A DNA stretch of 64,000 bases, taken from contig NW_022881603.1 in the NCBI RefSeq assembly GCF_003369915.1, positions 7,237,249 through 7,301,248 on the forward strand, given 5' to 3'. This document shows, piece after piece, positions 34,761 through 45,838 of the stretch. This DNA is from Drosophila miranda (lineage: Eukaryota; Arthropoda; Insecta; Diptera; Drosophilidae). The notes beneath the pieces were generated by a model. The model was not told where the DNA came from. It was given only the letters and a program-made list of their open reading frames with translations, and ran no database searches. The first letter of the stretch is position 1; every line of letters begins with the position of its first letter. The position numbers were made by a program, and so were the translations under genes.

Positions 34761-34987
34761 TTATTCGGGCTGGGTGTCCCTGCGTGTCTTGTGGCCGCGG
34801 AACGAGGCCTGGATCTTGGTGGCGGCCTTGTTCAACTCCGGATCGGTCAGATCTATGTCCAATTCCTCGGCCACCTTCTTGGTTATCTCCTGGATGTCCT
34901 CGTCCTCGGGCGCGTCCTTGTTGACCAGCTTGCGTGCCAAATGGCCACGGAATGTGGACTGAATCTTCAGTGCTGCATGGCAGAGCT
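34761..34987 (-). CDS. igl: igloo-like IQ-motif protein, last coding exon
   Basis: This 227-bp terminal exon encodes two IQ (calmodulin-binding) motifs, AALKIQSTFRGHLARK and AATKIQASFRGHKTRR. They are separated by an acidic stretch (DAPEDEDIQE ... DIDLTDPE), and the protein ends RRDTQPE followed by TAA at 34761-34763. The - strand acceptor is a pyrimidine tract ending TTCTCTTAG. The exon begins with AG, completing a Glu codon with the G at the end of the exon at 43863-44054. The IQ motifs closely resemble those of GAP-43 and neurogranin. Drosophila igloo is the known GAP-43-related, calmodulin-binding neuronal protein, and I take this gene to be its orthologue. The open frame continues upstream into the intron to 35228, but that part is not coding. 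Another multi-IQ gene cannot be fully excluded. Confidence 0.8.
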
Positions 34988-36017
34988 CTAAGAGAAGGAA
35001 AAAAGAGTGAAAGAGAGTGGCTGTTAAGAGTGTTGCAACTGCTGTTGAGTGGCCAGAAAAACACACACAAATTTTGGCTAAACTATATACAAAAGTTGTA
35101 AGAAACTTGTCGAGGGTTCCTTGGCCAATTGCAACTTGAGATGATACTCCAACAAATGCCTCAATTTGTTGTAAACTATTTTCAATTAGCCTGCGAGTGT
35201 GTCCGACAAATGTTGTTTTGGCTTCCACAATTTCCTATATAATTAGTTCAGCGTATCCCAGCACTGCAATTATTATTATTTCCAGCTCCTCCTCCTCCTC
35301 CTCCGGCCCCTCCTTGGGATATTCTGCAGCCTTGATTGTGTTTTCATTCGTGGCCCACAATGGCAGTAAATCTTCTACGACTCCCCGAGCGCTTGTATAA
35401 ACGCAAAATAATCGAAATCACACGCGGAATTATTCCCCAGACTCTTTTCAGAGTGTTCGGTAATCGTTGTATGCCGATTTCTGTCCGCAATTCATGTTCC
35501 GTCTCCCCATGGCCATGGCTAATCAAGTTACGTCTACGCAGAACTGGACGCGATGGGACGCATACTTCCTGCATATTTAATCTGCCCCGAGTGTAGGAGG
35601 AGGCAAAAGGGAACAGACCACAGAATTAAGCTACATTTGAAACACTCACAGCTCCTGCATCCCGGCGCATGTGGCTGTGGCCTACGTCCTACGTGGTCTA
35701 GAGTTCTTGGCCTTAATATGCTTACTTTTTCAGGATTGATGGTCAATGTAATTACTGGGTAATTGTCTAAAAGTTCTCTGTGCATACGGATATGTGTACC
35801 CCCGGCTGAAGGGATAGAATTTTTGCAGTGTTCCGTTACGAAATTACATCATCTCAGCTGCCATTTTGCATTGCTCTCAGTTTTCCCCCCATTGCTTTTG
35901 TGCAGTTATGCAAATGTTGGGGAAATTCTTTTTAAAAAAATTCGTTTTTGATTACATTTGCCTTGGCCTTGTTGAGATTTCGCTCAGCTCTAAAGCAACA
36001 AGAGTGCATACAGATAT

Positions 36018-36060
36018 ACATATGTATATATATATACATATATATACATATATACATACT
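36018..36060. repeat. Degenerate TATATACA simple repeat
   Basis: Alternating TA and ACATA units, a microsatellite within the intron. Confidence 0.85.
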
Positions 36061-36982
36061 TAACATGGCCAATTTACCCAGCTAAATTGCGCGTTTCCCT
36101 GCGGGCAGAGGTAACCTACTTCACCTCCCTGCTACTTCCACTTCCATTCGCAATCCACTTCCTTCCCCTGGCAAATATTGTCTGAGAGAACGGTCTGCGT
36201 TAATTCGTTAAGCATAATTGGAGTTTAGCCAAGATAAGCATTTGGCAGGGGCATACGAACCGGTAGTAGCTGGAGCTCAGCTGCTGCTCCTTTATCAAAT
36301 TACGGACACACGGCGTATACGCAACGTGCCTCAGGCCCCCAGCACGTGCTGACGTACGCTGCCGCTGCATTTGTGTATGTTTATTTATAAAATATTTAAA
36401 AATACCTCCAAGACGTGCAAATTGCCTCGTAATTCTACGGATATGCTGTGCCACATGTGGGTCAGTGGAAGCCACCTGCCTTATCGTGGCTGTTGCCACT
36501 CGTCCTTGTCTGGCGCTAATCAGCCTGTCTCTAGGTGTTTACCGTCGTTCTCGCAACGAAATTCGTCTCAATTTCTTTGAAAGTTTTTCCATGTCCACAC
36601 TTTTGGGTGTTTCTGTTCAAAAACTTTTGCGATTTTGCAACTAAAACGTTTTCCGTGGCACCCTGTTTGGATTTAAGAGATTTTCTGCTGTCGACGGTCA
36701 TGTAGCCCATGTCGCAAGCCGCTCACGTACACTGCGTGTTCTGTCACAGGACCGCCCAAAGACCCAACATCCAAGGGAATAGTGTCTAAAAACCTAACAT
36801 CAGTCATCAGGCAGAGCAACATGCATGTCCTGCTATCCCAACTTTCTTTTGCTTTCGGTTTTGCTGCGCTGCCTGTTCGAGGCACACAAATTGAGTTTGC
36901 TTTTCTTTCTCGGCAAAATGTCACAGTGACTGTTGCACCTGCACATTTTAATATCGGTACGAGGCAGGCGGAGATACCCTAG

Positions 36983-37014
36983 TTGCTATTGCTGTTGCTG
37001 TTGCTGTTCCTGTT
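36983..37014. repeat. GCTGTT trinucleotide-type repeat
   Basis: Repeated TTGCTGTTGCTG units within the igl-like intron. It has the CAG/CTG composition common in Drosophila introns. Confidence 0.8.
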
Positions 37015-38510
37015 TTTGCACGCTGATTTGCATGTTTCGAGCCTCGGGACATCGGTCACGTCGCCCTGATTGACTGACTATGGGACTGTGGACTTTGGGT
37101 TCCGTCACGCTAGCAGCTTCGAGGTCTTTTTGCAGTTTGTTTAATTGGCCTTCGGTTTTATGGCACTCCCAACCCCTCCATCAATGGGCAAGACCTTTGT
37201 GCCTCCAGCCATTAAGCTCCTTTGCAGCCTCCACTCAATGCCTCAGAATACCCAAAGGGCCTGCCCCGAATGAAATCAATCATGAGCCGTCTTTGCTGCA
37301 CTTTTCACCTGTCCTTCGTGGCCTCCCCTGTATATGGCGATTATTGGTTGAGCGAGTGTTTGTGTGTGTGTGTGTGTCCCACAACAGCAGCCCCAACACA
37401 CGTGTTGCCACTTCGCGCCTGTATCTGGTCTCACTGTGGTCTTGACCCAGATTCCCAGTACAATGTAAATTTATATGAAAAAGAATGCAGGGCTATGAAA
37501 TATGACAGTGCCGTACGTGTGTGGGGAGAGGAGGCTTGATGACCATTAGCGAAAGTACAAATCTCTGACGTTTGTTAAGCAATTGTGTCGGAAACAATAT
37601 GTGAACAAGAAGTGGCCCAGACACGCACATACTCGTACTGGTAATGAGCGAATGTTCAAAAACTAGACAGCCACGGAAGCTGAGCAATTGTTAAATGCAA
37701 ATACAAAAAGGATGTCAACTTGTGGGTGTCCAACTTTGTAATGAGTGATAAGACTGAGCTGGGATTAGGCCCAAAAAGTTGTAATACTTTAAGTACTAAG
37801 AATATCTGATCCAACACCTGGCGGAGGATGCTCAGGCCTGCCCTCAGGGTCCCCTGCTCGTCCTTGGGAGGCAACTTTAACAATTCCGTTGCTGAGTCCT
37901 TGTCATAAATCTACATTTTAATAATCACTTTGCTACCCTGTCTCCTGTCCCCTGCCCAACATCTGGCAGCTGCGACTCCATTTTGAGTCTTACAAAATGG
38001 CCGACTCGACAGAATAGAAGATTTTCTGTGTTTTCGTGTAGGTAAGTTTTCTATTTTTTCGACGTTTACCAAATAACGACAAATTGTCACAAATGAACCA
38101 CGATAATAAGCTCGTAAATGGAATTTTTAAGCAAAAGTTCTTCGCTGCCAGAACTGAGATAGAAATGGTTGCGGCTGCCAAGATTTTGCCATTTCATTTC
38201 GGCCTTATACGTTTGCTTCTTGCTGGTCTGGTGACCCAACCGGCCACAAGAACTAAGCCCAATTTTCAATTTCCGCCAGAACAAACACTTGCGGTTTTCG
38301 TTTCAGTTCTGTTTAGGCTTGGTCGTTTCCTCCATTGCAAATGGCTTGTTATTGGAGAAAATAAATCGTCCTGAAAGACAAACAGTTTATTGGCAAACAG
38401 TAATTGCGTGGCCCATAGAAATATCCCTCACATTGGTTTAGCCATAAATGTGGTTTTCCCATTAGGCCCTGAGGAAAACATGCAGAGATTTTGCTTCCCG
38501 GCCTGTATTT

Positions 38511-39612
38511 TTTATACCCGATACTCAAAATGAGTATTGGGGTATATTAGATTTGTGGTAAAAGTGGATGTGTGTAACGTCCAGAAGGAATCGTTTCCGA
38601 CCCCATAAAGTATATATATTCTTGATCAGCATCAAAAGCCGAGTCGATTGAGCCCTGTCTGTCTGTCCGTCCGTCCGTCTGTCCGTCCCTTCAGCGCCTA
38701 GTGCTCAAAGACTATAAGAGCTAGAGCAACGATGTTTTGGATCCAGACTTCTGTGATATGTCACTGCTACAAAAATATTTCAAAACTTCGCCCCGCCCAC
38801 TTCCGCCACCACAAAGGACGAAAATCTGTGGCATCCACAATTTTAAAGATATGAGAAAACCAAAAACCTAGAATTGTAGAGAATGACCATACCTTAAACA
38901 TGACGGAATCTGAATTGGATCGTATTATTATTATAGCCAGCATCAAGAAAACAATTTCATTTTTTCTCGCCCTGTCTCTCTCTAACACACACGTAGCATA
39001 GGCGGCTTTGCTTAGAGTAAAACATTAGCGCCTAGATCTCAGAGACTACAAAAGCTAGAGCAACCAAATTTTGTATCCACACTCCTAATATATCGGACCG
39101 AGACGAGTTTGTTTCAAAATTTCGCCACACCCCCTTCCGCCCCCGCAAAGGACGAAAATCTGGGGATATTCAAAAATCTCAGAGACTATTAAGGCTAGAG
39201 TTACCAAATTTGGTATCCGCACTCCTGTTAGATCTTACTATAAAACGTGTATCTCAAAGTTTCGCCCCACCCCCTTCCGCCCACACAAAGAACGAAAATC
39301 TGTTGCACCCACAATATTGCACATTCGAGAAAACTAAAAACGCAGAATCATAGATAATGACCATATCTATCAGATTGCTGAAGCTGGATCAGATCAGATC
39401 ATTTTTATAGCCAATAGGAACAAATCAATTTGCAGTGGCTACTCAGCTCCCGACGTCACGCTCAGACTGATTTTCTGTCTCTCTCGCACGCACTCTTTGT
39501 CGTGTCGTTTAATATTAGCGGCGTCTGCCGGAGGAGAGCCATACTGACTTAGTATCGGGTATAACCGTAGAGTTGCGGTGTCCGCAGCAACTCACAACGT
39601 TCCCCCTCGTTT
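38511..39612 (+). mobile_element. DINE-1-like element, copy 2 (complete)
   Basis: A 1102-bp full-length copy. The 5' end TTATACCCGATACT is mirrored by AGTATCGGGTATAA about 60 bp from the 3' end (subterminal inverted repeats). The (GTCY)n tract is at 38656-38690. Internal repeats begin near 38704, 39037 and 39177, the last two 140 bp apart. The terminal hairpin and CCTCGTTT end are present. It lies in the igl-like intron, inserted in T-rich DNA. Type I by its middle repeat (ATATATCGGACCGAGACGAG). Confidence 0.9.
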
Positions 39613-40525
39613 TCACTAGAGAGAAGAGTGTTAAGGAGGTGCTTTCCCGGGAATTCAAACAAAACTTTAATTAATATTAATCCATCGTAGAAAAAGCTTC
39701 TTATGGCTTATTATAAAATATGGCTGGCTAGGCTCTGCCTGACTGCGAAACTCATTAAAAGTTAGCTCGGCTTCCGGCTAATCCCAGCCCATAATTAACT
39801 AGATTAAAGGCTTGAATTGATTATGAGATATTGAGTCATGAATTATTATTAATCGTATTGGCCAAGTGTTTGCCGACAATTTTCAGTTACGTTCTTAATT
39901 TGTTGACTGTTTGCGGGCCCAGCCAGCGAGGCATAAGCCATTTAAATTAAACACCACTGCACTCGGGGACACCTGTTCGTAGCTGTTCGAGAGGGAAAAT
40001 TCTCTATATTATTTAGTCGAATTCTCCAGTCAAATGGCAATTAATTATTTATCGAGGGAACCTTCCTCGAGCCACGATAAACACGTTGACCAGCGGACAG
40101 CAGGCCTGTGGGGGAATCAATGAAAAGGTGCTAAAATTGTTGAAATATTTAAACAAAACCAACTTGGCCTAAACACTGGAAAGCAGACAAAACAAAATGC
40201 ATGGCATGTCCAGGTCTGCCCGATCCCCTGCAGACACCCCGTGACCAGCGCACATTATCCGTACATTAGAGGTCCGACTCGGTGTCTGTCCCAGTCCCAG
40301 TCCCAGTCCGAGTCCCATTCACCGTGCACATTCTGTTGTCTGTTTTATTGGGTTGGCATTTACCTTCGGTGTTGTCTACTTTGTGGGGCATGCTACCTCC
40401 ATCTGTGGGTGTGTGTTAGCGTGGAAAGACACAAAAAATCGCCAATGCAGCGGCCGAACAATGCTTTTCAGCCTGCTTGGTGCGTGCGTGTCTCATGTCA
40501 ATGTCGTTCTCTTCCTTTATTCCAC
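39613..40525. other. Intronic DNA without recognisable features
   Basis: Unique AT-rich and mixed sequence. A short CCCAGT repeat (four units near 40290-40310) is the only repeat noticed. Confidence 0.55.
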
Positions 40526-41497
40526 TTTTAATACCCGATACTCAAAATGAGTATTGGGGTATATTAGATTTGTGGTAAAAGTGGATGTGTGTAACGTCCA
40601 GAAGGAATCGTTTCCGACCCCATAAAGTATATATATTCTTGATCAGCATCAATAGCCGTGTCGATTGAGCCATGTCTGTCTGTCCGTCCGTCCGTCCGTC
40701 CGTCTGTCCGTCCCCTTCAGCGCCTAGTGCTCAAAGACTATAAGAGCTAGAGCAACGATGTTTTGGATCCAGACTTCTGTGATATGTCACTGCTACAAAA
40801 ATATTTCAAAACTTCGCCCCGCCCACTTCCGCCCCCACAAAGGACGAAAATCTGTGGCATCCACATTTTTAAAGATACGATAAAACCAAAAACGCAGAAT
40901 CGTAGAGGATGACTATATGTTTTAGAATGTAAGATCTCAACCAGGTCGTGTAATTATTACAGCCAGAATAAAGAAAACAATTTCATACTTTCTCGCTCTG
41001 TCTCTCTCTAACACACAGGTTTCATGGTCGGTTTTGCCAATTGCAAAATATGAGTTCAAGGATCTCAGAACCTATAAGAGCCAGAGCAACCAAATTTGGT
41101 ATATCACACTCCTGTGATATCGGACCTTGACCGTTCGTGTCCAAATTTCGCCCCACCCCCTTCCGCCCACACAAAGGACGAAAATCTGTTGCATCCACAA
41201 TATTGCACATTCGAGAAAACTAAAAACGCAGAATCATAGATAACGACCATATCTATCAGATTGCTGAATCTGGACCAGATCAGATCATTTTTATAGCCAA
41301 AAGGAACAAATCAATTTGCACTGGCTACGCAGCCCCCGACGTCACGCTCAGACTGATTTTCTGTCTCTCTCGCACGCACTCTTTGTCGTGTCGTTTAATA
41401 TTAGCAGCGTATGCCGGAGGAGAGCCATACTGACTTAGTATCGGGTATAACTGTAGAGTTGCGGTGTCCGCAGCAACTCACAACGTTCCCCCTCGTT
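40526..41497 (+). mobile_element. DINE-1-like element, copy 3 (type II, one internal repeat short)
   Basis: A 972-bp copy with both ends, both subterminal inverted repeats, the (GTCY)n tract (40673-40715) and the 3' hairpin. Its middle repeat is of the second type (GTGATATCGGACCTTGACCG, preceded by TTTCATGGTCGGTTTTGCC). It is fused directly to the end of the last repeat, so one unit of about 125-140 bp is missing compared with copies 2 and 4. Confidence 0.9.
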
Positions 41498-43862
41498 TTT
41501 TCTTCTGTCGCATGCTTTTTAGATCCGCCTTTTTGTTCGTGCCACTGGCGGGGCCAACCGGGAGGCAGCTGAACAAATACATCAAAAACAACAGCACTTA
41601 ACATTTTACTTAAATGGCTTGCCCCACCGCTGCCACTGCCACTGACACTGCCCCTGATACTGGTGCTGTTGCTGCTGCTGTTGATGCTTCTGTGTTTTTG
41701 TGGGCCTCCTGGCGGTGTAAATGGAATTACAAGCTTCCTTAAAACCGAAAATCCAATTAGGAGAGCTGCTGTGCTGTGCTGTGCCGCTGTTTTATCGCAG
41801 TTGTTTCTGTCGAGATGTTCCTGTCCGCTGACAACATCTGCTGGAACGAGGGGTCTTCTATAGCTGTCGCTCGGTTGGTAGTTCCTTATTTAACGTTAAC
41901 AGGGTGGCCACAAGTCCCCCACTTCCTTGGTTTCATCATACATATTGTCCTTTCATTCTTTGCGGGGAAATATACATAACTCTAATTCGACTCCATTCTT
42001 GTGTACATCTCTTTCGGCATCACTTAGTCCATATGAAAAGTCGATCCATATCGGTTTCGCTATTGCACAGTCATAATGTATCATTGTCGAATGGCAACCA
42101 AACCCCGCCCAATTATCGCAAACAACCGCACGAATGTAGTTCGAATTACCATAGCGTACTTGCACTCACAGGCAAATGCTGGTTTTGGCATTGATCGGCG
42201 GTTCCGGGAGCGGGGCGGGGCCGGGCGGGGCGGGGTGCTGTGGCATCGCCATAAACTATAATTAGTGAGGGTATGCTACTGCAGGGAGAATGAGGCCAGC
42301 CCCGGCCATGCCATAGACCCCCAAAACAAATCGCCAGACAAACAACTCGACCCAAAAGACATTAGAGCAAATGCGTAAGCCCATGTTTATGTCGGTCAAT
42401 GGGGTTTGTGTTCATGTGTTTGTGTTAGTTGTGCATTTGTGAATCGGTTGCACAGAGCCAAAGCAACTCCTAAGCAATACCAAGAGCCGGTAAGCCAAGA
42501 CCTGGCAAAGCCGCAAGCGTTATTCCAAAATGCGAAATGCACACAAGAAACCATCCTCAAATGGCTTTCGATTTTTGTCCTTTTTTGGGGACATGTGCTT
42601 GAGTATGTGTGTGTGTCTGTGTGCACTCCAATTTGCATATAAAATGGCCAAAATCGTTGTTTTGGGCTTGGAAATGGCTTTAGTTGTGGCTAAGGCCATA
42701 TGCGGGCTTCCTTGTTTGGCTTTCAGTATGTACGTTTTTTTTTCTTTTCTGAGGCTCCGCACGAAAGTACGTCCCTGTTGTTGCTGCTAATATTGCTTTA
42801 AAGTCCAGCCGTATGGGCCAGAAGTTTACAACTAGGCCAACACCATTAGCCTGTCGTTGGAGCGCGATGGCTGTGAATAATGATGAAGTTCTTACTGGAT
42901 CCGATGAGCGTGCTTTGAAAGAGTTAAATGTTCGCGTGAAGTGAGCGAAGTGGATTAAATTATGGACTAGGACACAACGTACAGGCCTAGATGTTAAGGC
43001 CAACTGGGATGCATCTTGGTAGAGCCCCAAGCCTCCAAGTTCCTTCCACCTATAATTAAGTGTGGTCTCAGTGGCGCAGTCCCTGCGCGGCTCCTCTTCT
43101 TTGAGATCTCGTGCGCGCCGTCTCATACACATGTGCATATGAATGGCTTAAGAGGGGGTTACGCCTCCAGAGACACGCCCAGCCCTATAATTAAGCCTAC
43201 AAAGAAACACGGAGAGAGATAGAGAGAGAGATCCAGGGAGGAGCCGTGGAAGTGTCACACACGTGAGCTTAGGCTGGAAACTGTCGTCTAACAGCTACTG
43301 ACGCTGTCCTCTTTGGTTATGCGCCTCGGTGACAGTTTTCTGTAAGTTTTTAATGAGGCTGAGGAGGCTTTATATTTCTCCTTCTCCCATGCCCGCGACT
43401 TGATTGTGCCCCAGGCAAATTATGCCTAAAACCTGTCAGCGGCTGCAACATCTTAATAGGGTTTCAAGATTTTATATTATTTAGGAGCGTTGTGGATCCG
43501 TGGAGTTGGCGTTTGAATACCCCAAGGGCGAGTGGGGGGAGGCACAAAAGTTTGGGCCTAGGCTTCGCTGAAACTTGGGCTTGTTTTTGGCAAGTGACAA
43601 ACACTTTGGTTGCCTCACACTTGAAAATAAATTGCATAACACGAAAAGTTTGCGTTTCCGTGGAGTGGAAGCCAGCTGCTCGCCAAACAATGTGTGAATG
43701 GAGGAATTGGGAATCCTCTGGGGGGCAGCTGGAGCACAGAGATGGGGAGCTGTAAAGCAGATTTCCTGGATTTTCTCCAGAGCTGGGATCTCCTGGAAGT
43801 TCCAGGCTGGAACATTCCGCCACATGGGCGATGGGTGGGGGTGGGGTCAACCTGGCACTTAC
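41498..43862. other. Intronic DNA with simple repeats
   Basis: Mostly unique sequence upstream (on the - strand, downstream) of the 192-bp IQ exon. It contains a GCTGCTGTT-type repeat near 41660-41690, a G/C-rich block at 42208-42237 (GGGGCGGGGCCGGGCGGGGC) and a GAGA tract near 43212-43231. No coding exon was recognised. Confidence 0.55.
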
Positions 43863-44054
43863 CTTTGTCGTTCGGATCAAACTCAGCCTCGAGCACTGCC
43901 TTGGTCTGTTCTGCCGAGGAGCCGGCTGCCTCCTCGACTCCTGCAGCAGTTGCGGCGGCCCCATTGTTGGTCACAGTTTTGGTTTCCGATTTTTTCATGG
44001 TTTCTCTCACTTTGTGGCCTCGAAAGACGGCTTGAATTTTTGTTGCCGCTTTTG
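43863..44054 (-). CDS. igl: igloo-like IQ-motif protein, penultimate coding exon
   Basis: This 192-bp exon encodes an N-terminal IQ motif, AATKIQAVFRGHKVRE, then a Lys/Thr-rich and an Ala/Glu-rich acidic linker ending EAEFDPNDK plus one base. The - strand acceptor is TTGATTACAG and the donor is AAAG followed by GTAAGT. Both ends are phase 1 and match the terminal exon, giving NDKE then LCHAALKIQ across the junction. Three IQ motifs in under 140 residues, with acidic spacers and no other domain, fit igloo. The exon is intact. It must be preceded by at least one more coding exon, since it begins inside a codon. That upstream exon was not identified. Confidence 0.8.
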
Positions 44055-44740
44055 CTGTAATCAAAAGTGGAGAGCAGAGACAAAAGAAAAAGATAGAAGA
44101 TAGAAGTGCATTAATTGGGTTGAAAGTGCAGAAAAGTTTCCCCCTTAATGGAAACTCAATATGGAGCTAAGGGACTTAGATCACTTCTATAAAACGGTCA
44201 GAAAATCAATAAAAATGAGCTCCGTTCCGGCCAAGTTCTCCAACTTTTTCTCTGGCAGCTCTCAAATAATTAACTTCAAAGGAATTCTCCAGCCACCCAG
44301 CCCCCGGGGCTGTTCAATCGATTTCGACCCGAGCTGAAGGAATGCTCAGAATTTCTGGCCCCCTGCCATTTGACTCCAAGGAAAATGGAAAAAGGGAAAG
44401 TTCTCTTCGGCTAATAAACTTCAGGCGCAAGTTTCGTAAGGACGAAGGATAAGAAGGATAAAGAATCGCAAAGAAACGGCGGAAACGGACTAAGGCCATG
44501 TGCAATAAACAGAGATATATCGACCATGTTTCTACGAGCATTACTGGGTCAGCATTAATATTTTATGGCATTTTTCACGCAGATACCAAGCAGAAAAAAA
44601 AAAAATGCTGCCGTCCTTGAATAATAAATTGACACGTGAGGCTTTTGGTACGTGCATTCCTGCCAAACACTATCAATAAGGAAAAGGCAACGTCAACGGC
44701 AAAAGCGAAACCGAAACCGAAACAGAGGCCATTTCTAAAA
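44055..44740 (-). other. igl: Upstream intron of the igl-like gene, proximal part
   Basis: Follows the acceptor of the 192-bp exon on the - strand. Mixed-composition DNA with no recognised exon. A GAAACCGAAACCGAAAC-like purine repeat lies just before the inverted DINE-1-like copy. Confidence 0.5.
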
Positions 44741-44741
44741 A

Positions 44742-45838
44742 AAACGAGGGGGAACGTTGTGAGTTGCTGCGGACACCGCAACTCTACGGTTATACCCGAT
44801 ACTAAGTCAGTATGGCTCTCCTCCGGCAGACGCCGCTAATATTAAACGACACGACAAAAAGTGCGTGCGAGAGAGACAGAAAATCAGTCTGAGCGTGACG
44901 TCGGGGGCTGCGTAGCCAGTGCAAATTGATTTGTTCCTTTTGGCTATAAAAATGATCTGATCTGATCCAGATTCAGCAATCTGATAGATATGGTCATTAT
45001 CTATGATTCTGCGTTTTTAGTTTTCTCGAATCTGCAATATTGTGGATGAAACAGATTTTCGTCTTTTGTGGGGGCGGAAGGGGGTGGGGCGAAATTCTGA
45101 GATATACGTTTTATAGTGACATCTTAAAGGAGTGTGTGTACCAAATTTGGTTACTCTAGCCTTAGATTTTCGTCCTTTGCGGGGGCGGAAGGGGGTGTGG
45201 CGAAATTTGGACACAAAACGGTCAAGGTCCGATATCACAGGAGTGTGGATACCAAATTTGGTTGTTCTGGCTCTTATAGGTTCTGAGATCCTTGAACTCA
45301 TATTTTGCAATTGGCAAAACCGACCATGAAACCTGTGTGTTAGAGAGAGACAGAACGAGAAAGAATGAAATTGTTTTCTGGATTCTGGCTTTAATAATTA
45401 AACAATCTGGTTCAGATTTTGCACTCTATAAGATATAGTCATCTTCTACGATTCTGCGTTTTTAGTTTTCTCGTATCGTCGAAATTGTGGATGCCACAGA
45501 TTTTCGTCCTTTGTGGGGGCGGAAGTGGGCGGGGCAAAGTTTTGAAATATTCTTGTAGCAGTGACATATCACAGAAGTCTGGATCCAAAACATCGTTGCC
45601 CTCGCTTTTATAGTCTTTGAGCACTAGGCGCTGAAGGGGACGGACAGACGGACAGACGGACGGACGGACAGACGTACAGACGGACAGACAGACATGGCTC
45701 AATCGACTCGGCTATTGATGCTGATCAAGAATATATATACTTTATGGGGTCGGAAACGATTCCTTCTGGACGTTACACACATCCACTTTTACCACAAATC
45801 TAATATACCCCGATACTCATTTTGAGTATCGGGTATAA
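44742..45838 (-). mobile_element. DINE-1-like element, copy 4 (inverted, complete)
   Basis: The only copy on the - strand. It is 1097 bp and reads AACGAGGGGGAACG at its left end (element 3') and ATCGGGTATAA at its right end (element 5'). Both subterminal inverted repeats are present, and the microsatellite is seen as (GRAC)n at 45640-45693. It has three internal repeats with the type II middle unit. Confidence 0.9.

Larger units (their letters stand above)
34988..43862 (-). other. igl: Intron of the igl-like gene (8.9 kb)
   Basis: Bounded on the - strand by donor GTAAGT (43857-43862) and acceptor AG (34988-34989). It joins two phase-1 exon ends. It contains two DINE-1-like copies (38511-39612 and 40526-41497) and simple repeats. 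No extra IQ-encoding frame is visible inside, but exons of fewer than about 20 codons would not be seen by this reading. Confidence 0.75.

Noticed and set aside
34988..35228. Extension of the last igl-like exon upstream (frame open to 35228)
   Set aside because: A strong acceptor lies at 34988-34989, and the sequence upstream is pyrimidine-rich and unlike the protein family. The phase also matches the upstream exon only with the splice.
43615..43862. Read-through of the 192-bp exon beyond GTAAGT
   Set aside because: The canonical donor and the matching phase with the terminal exon favour splicing. The read-through frame has no recognisable domain.
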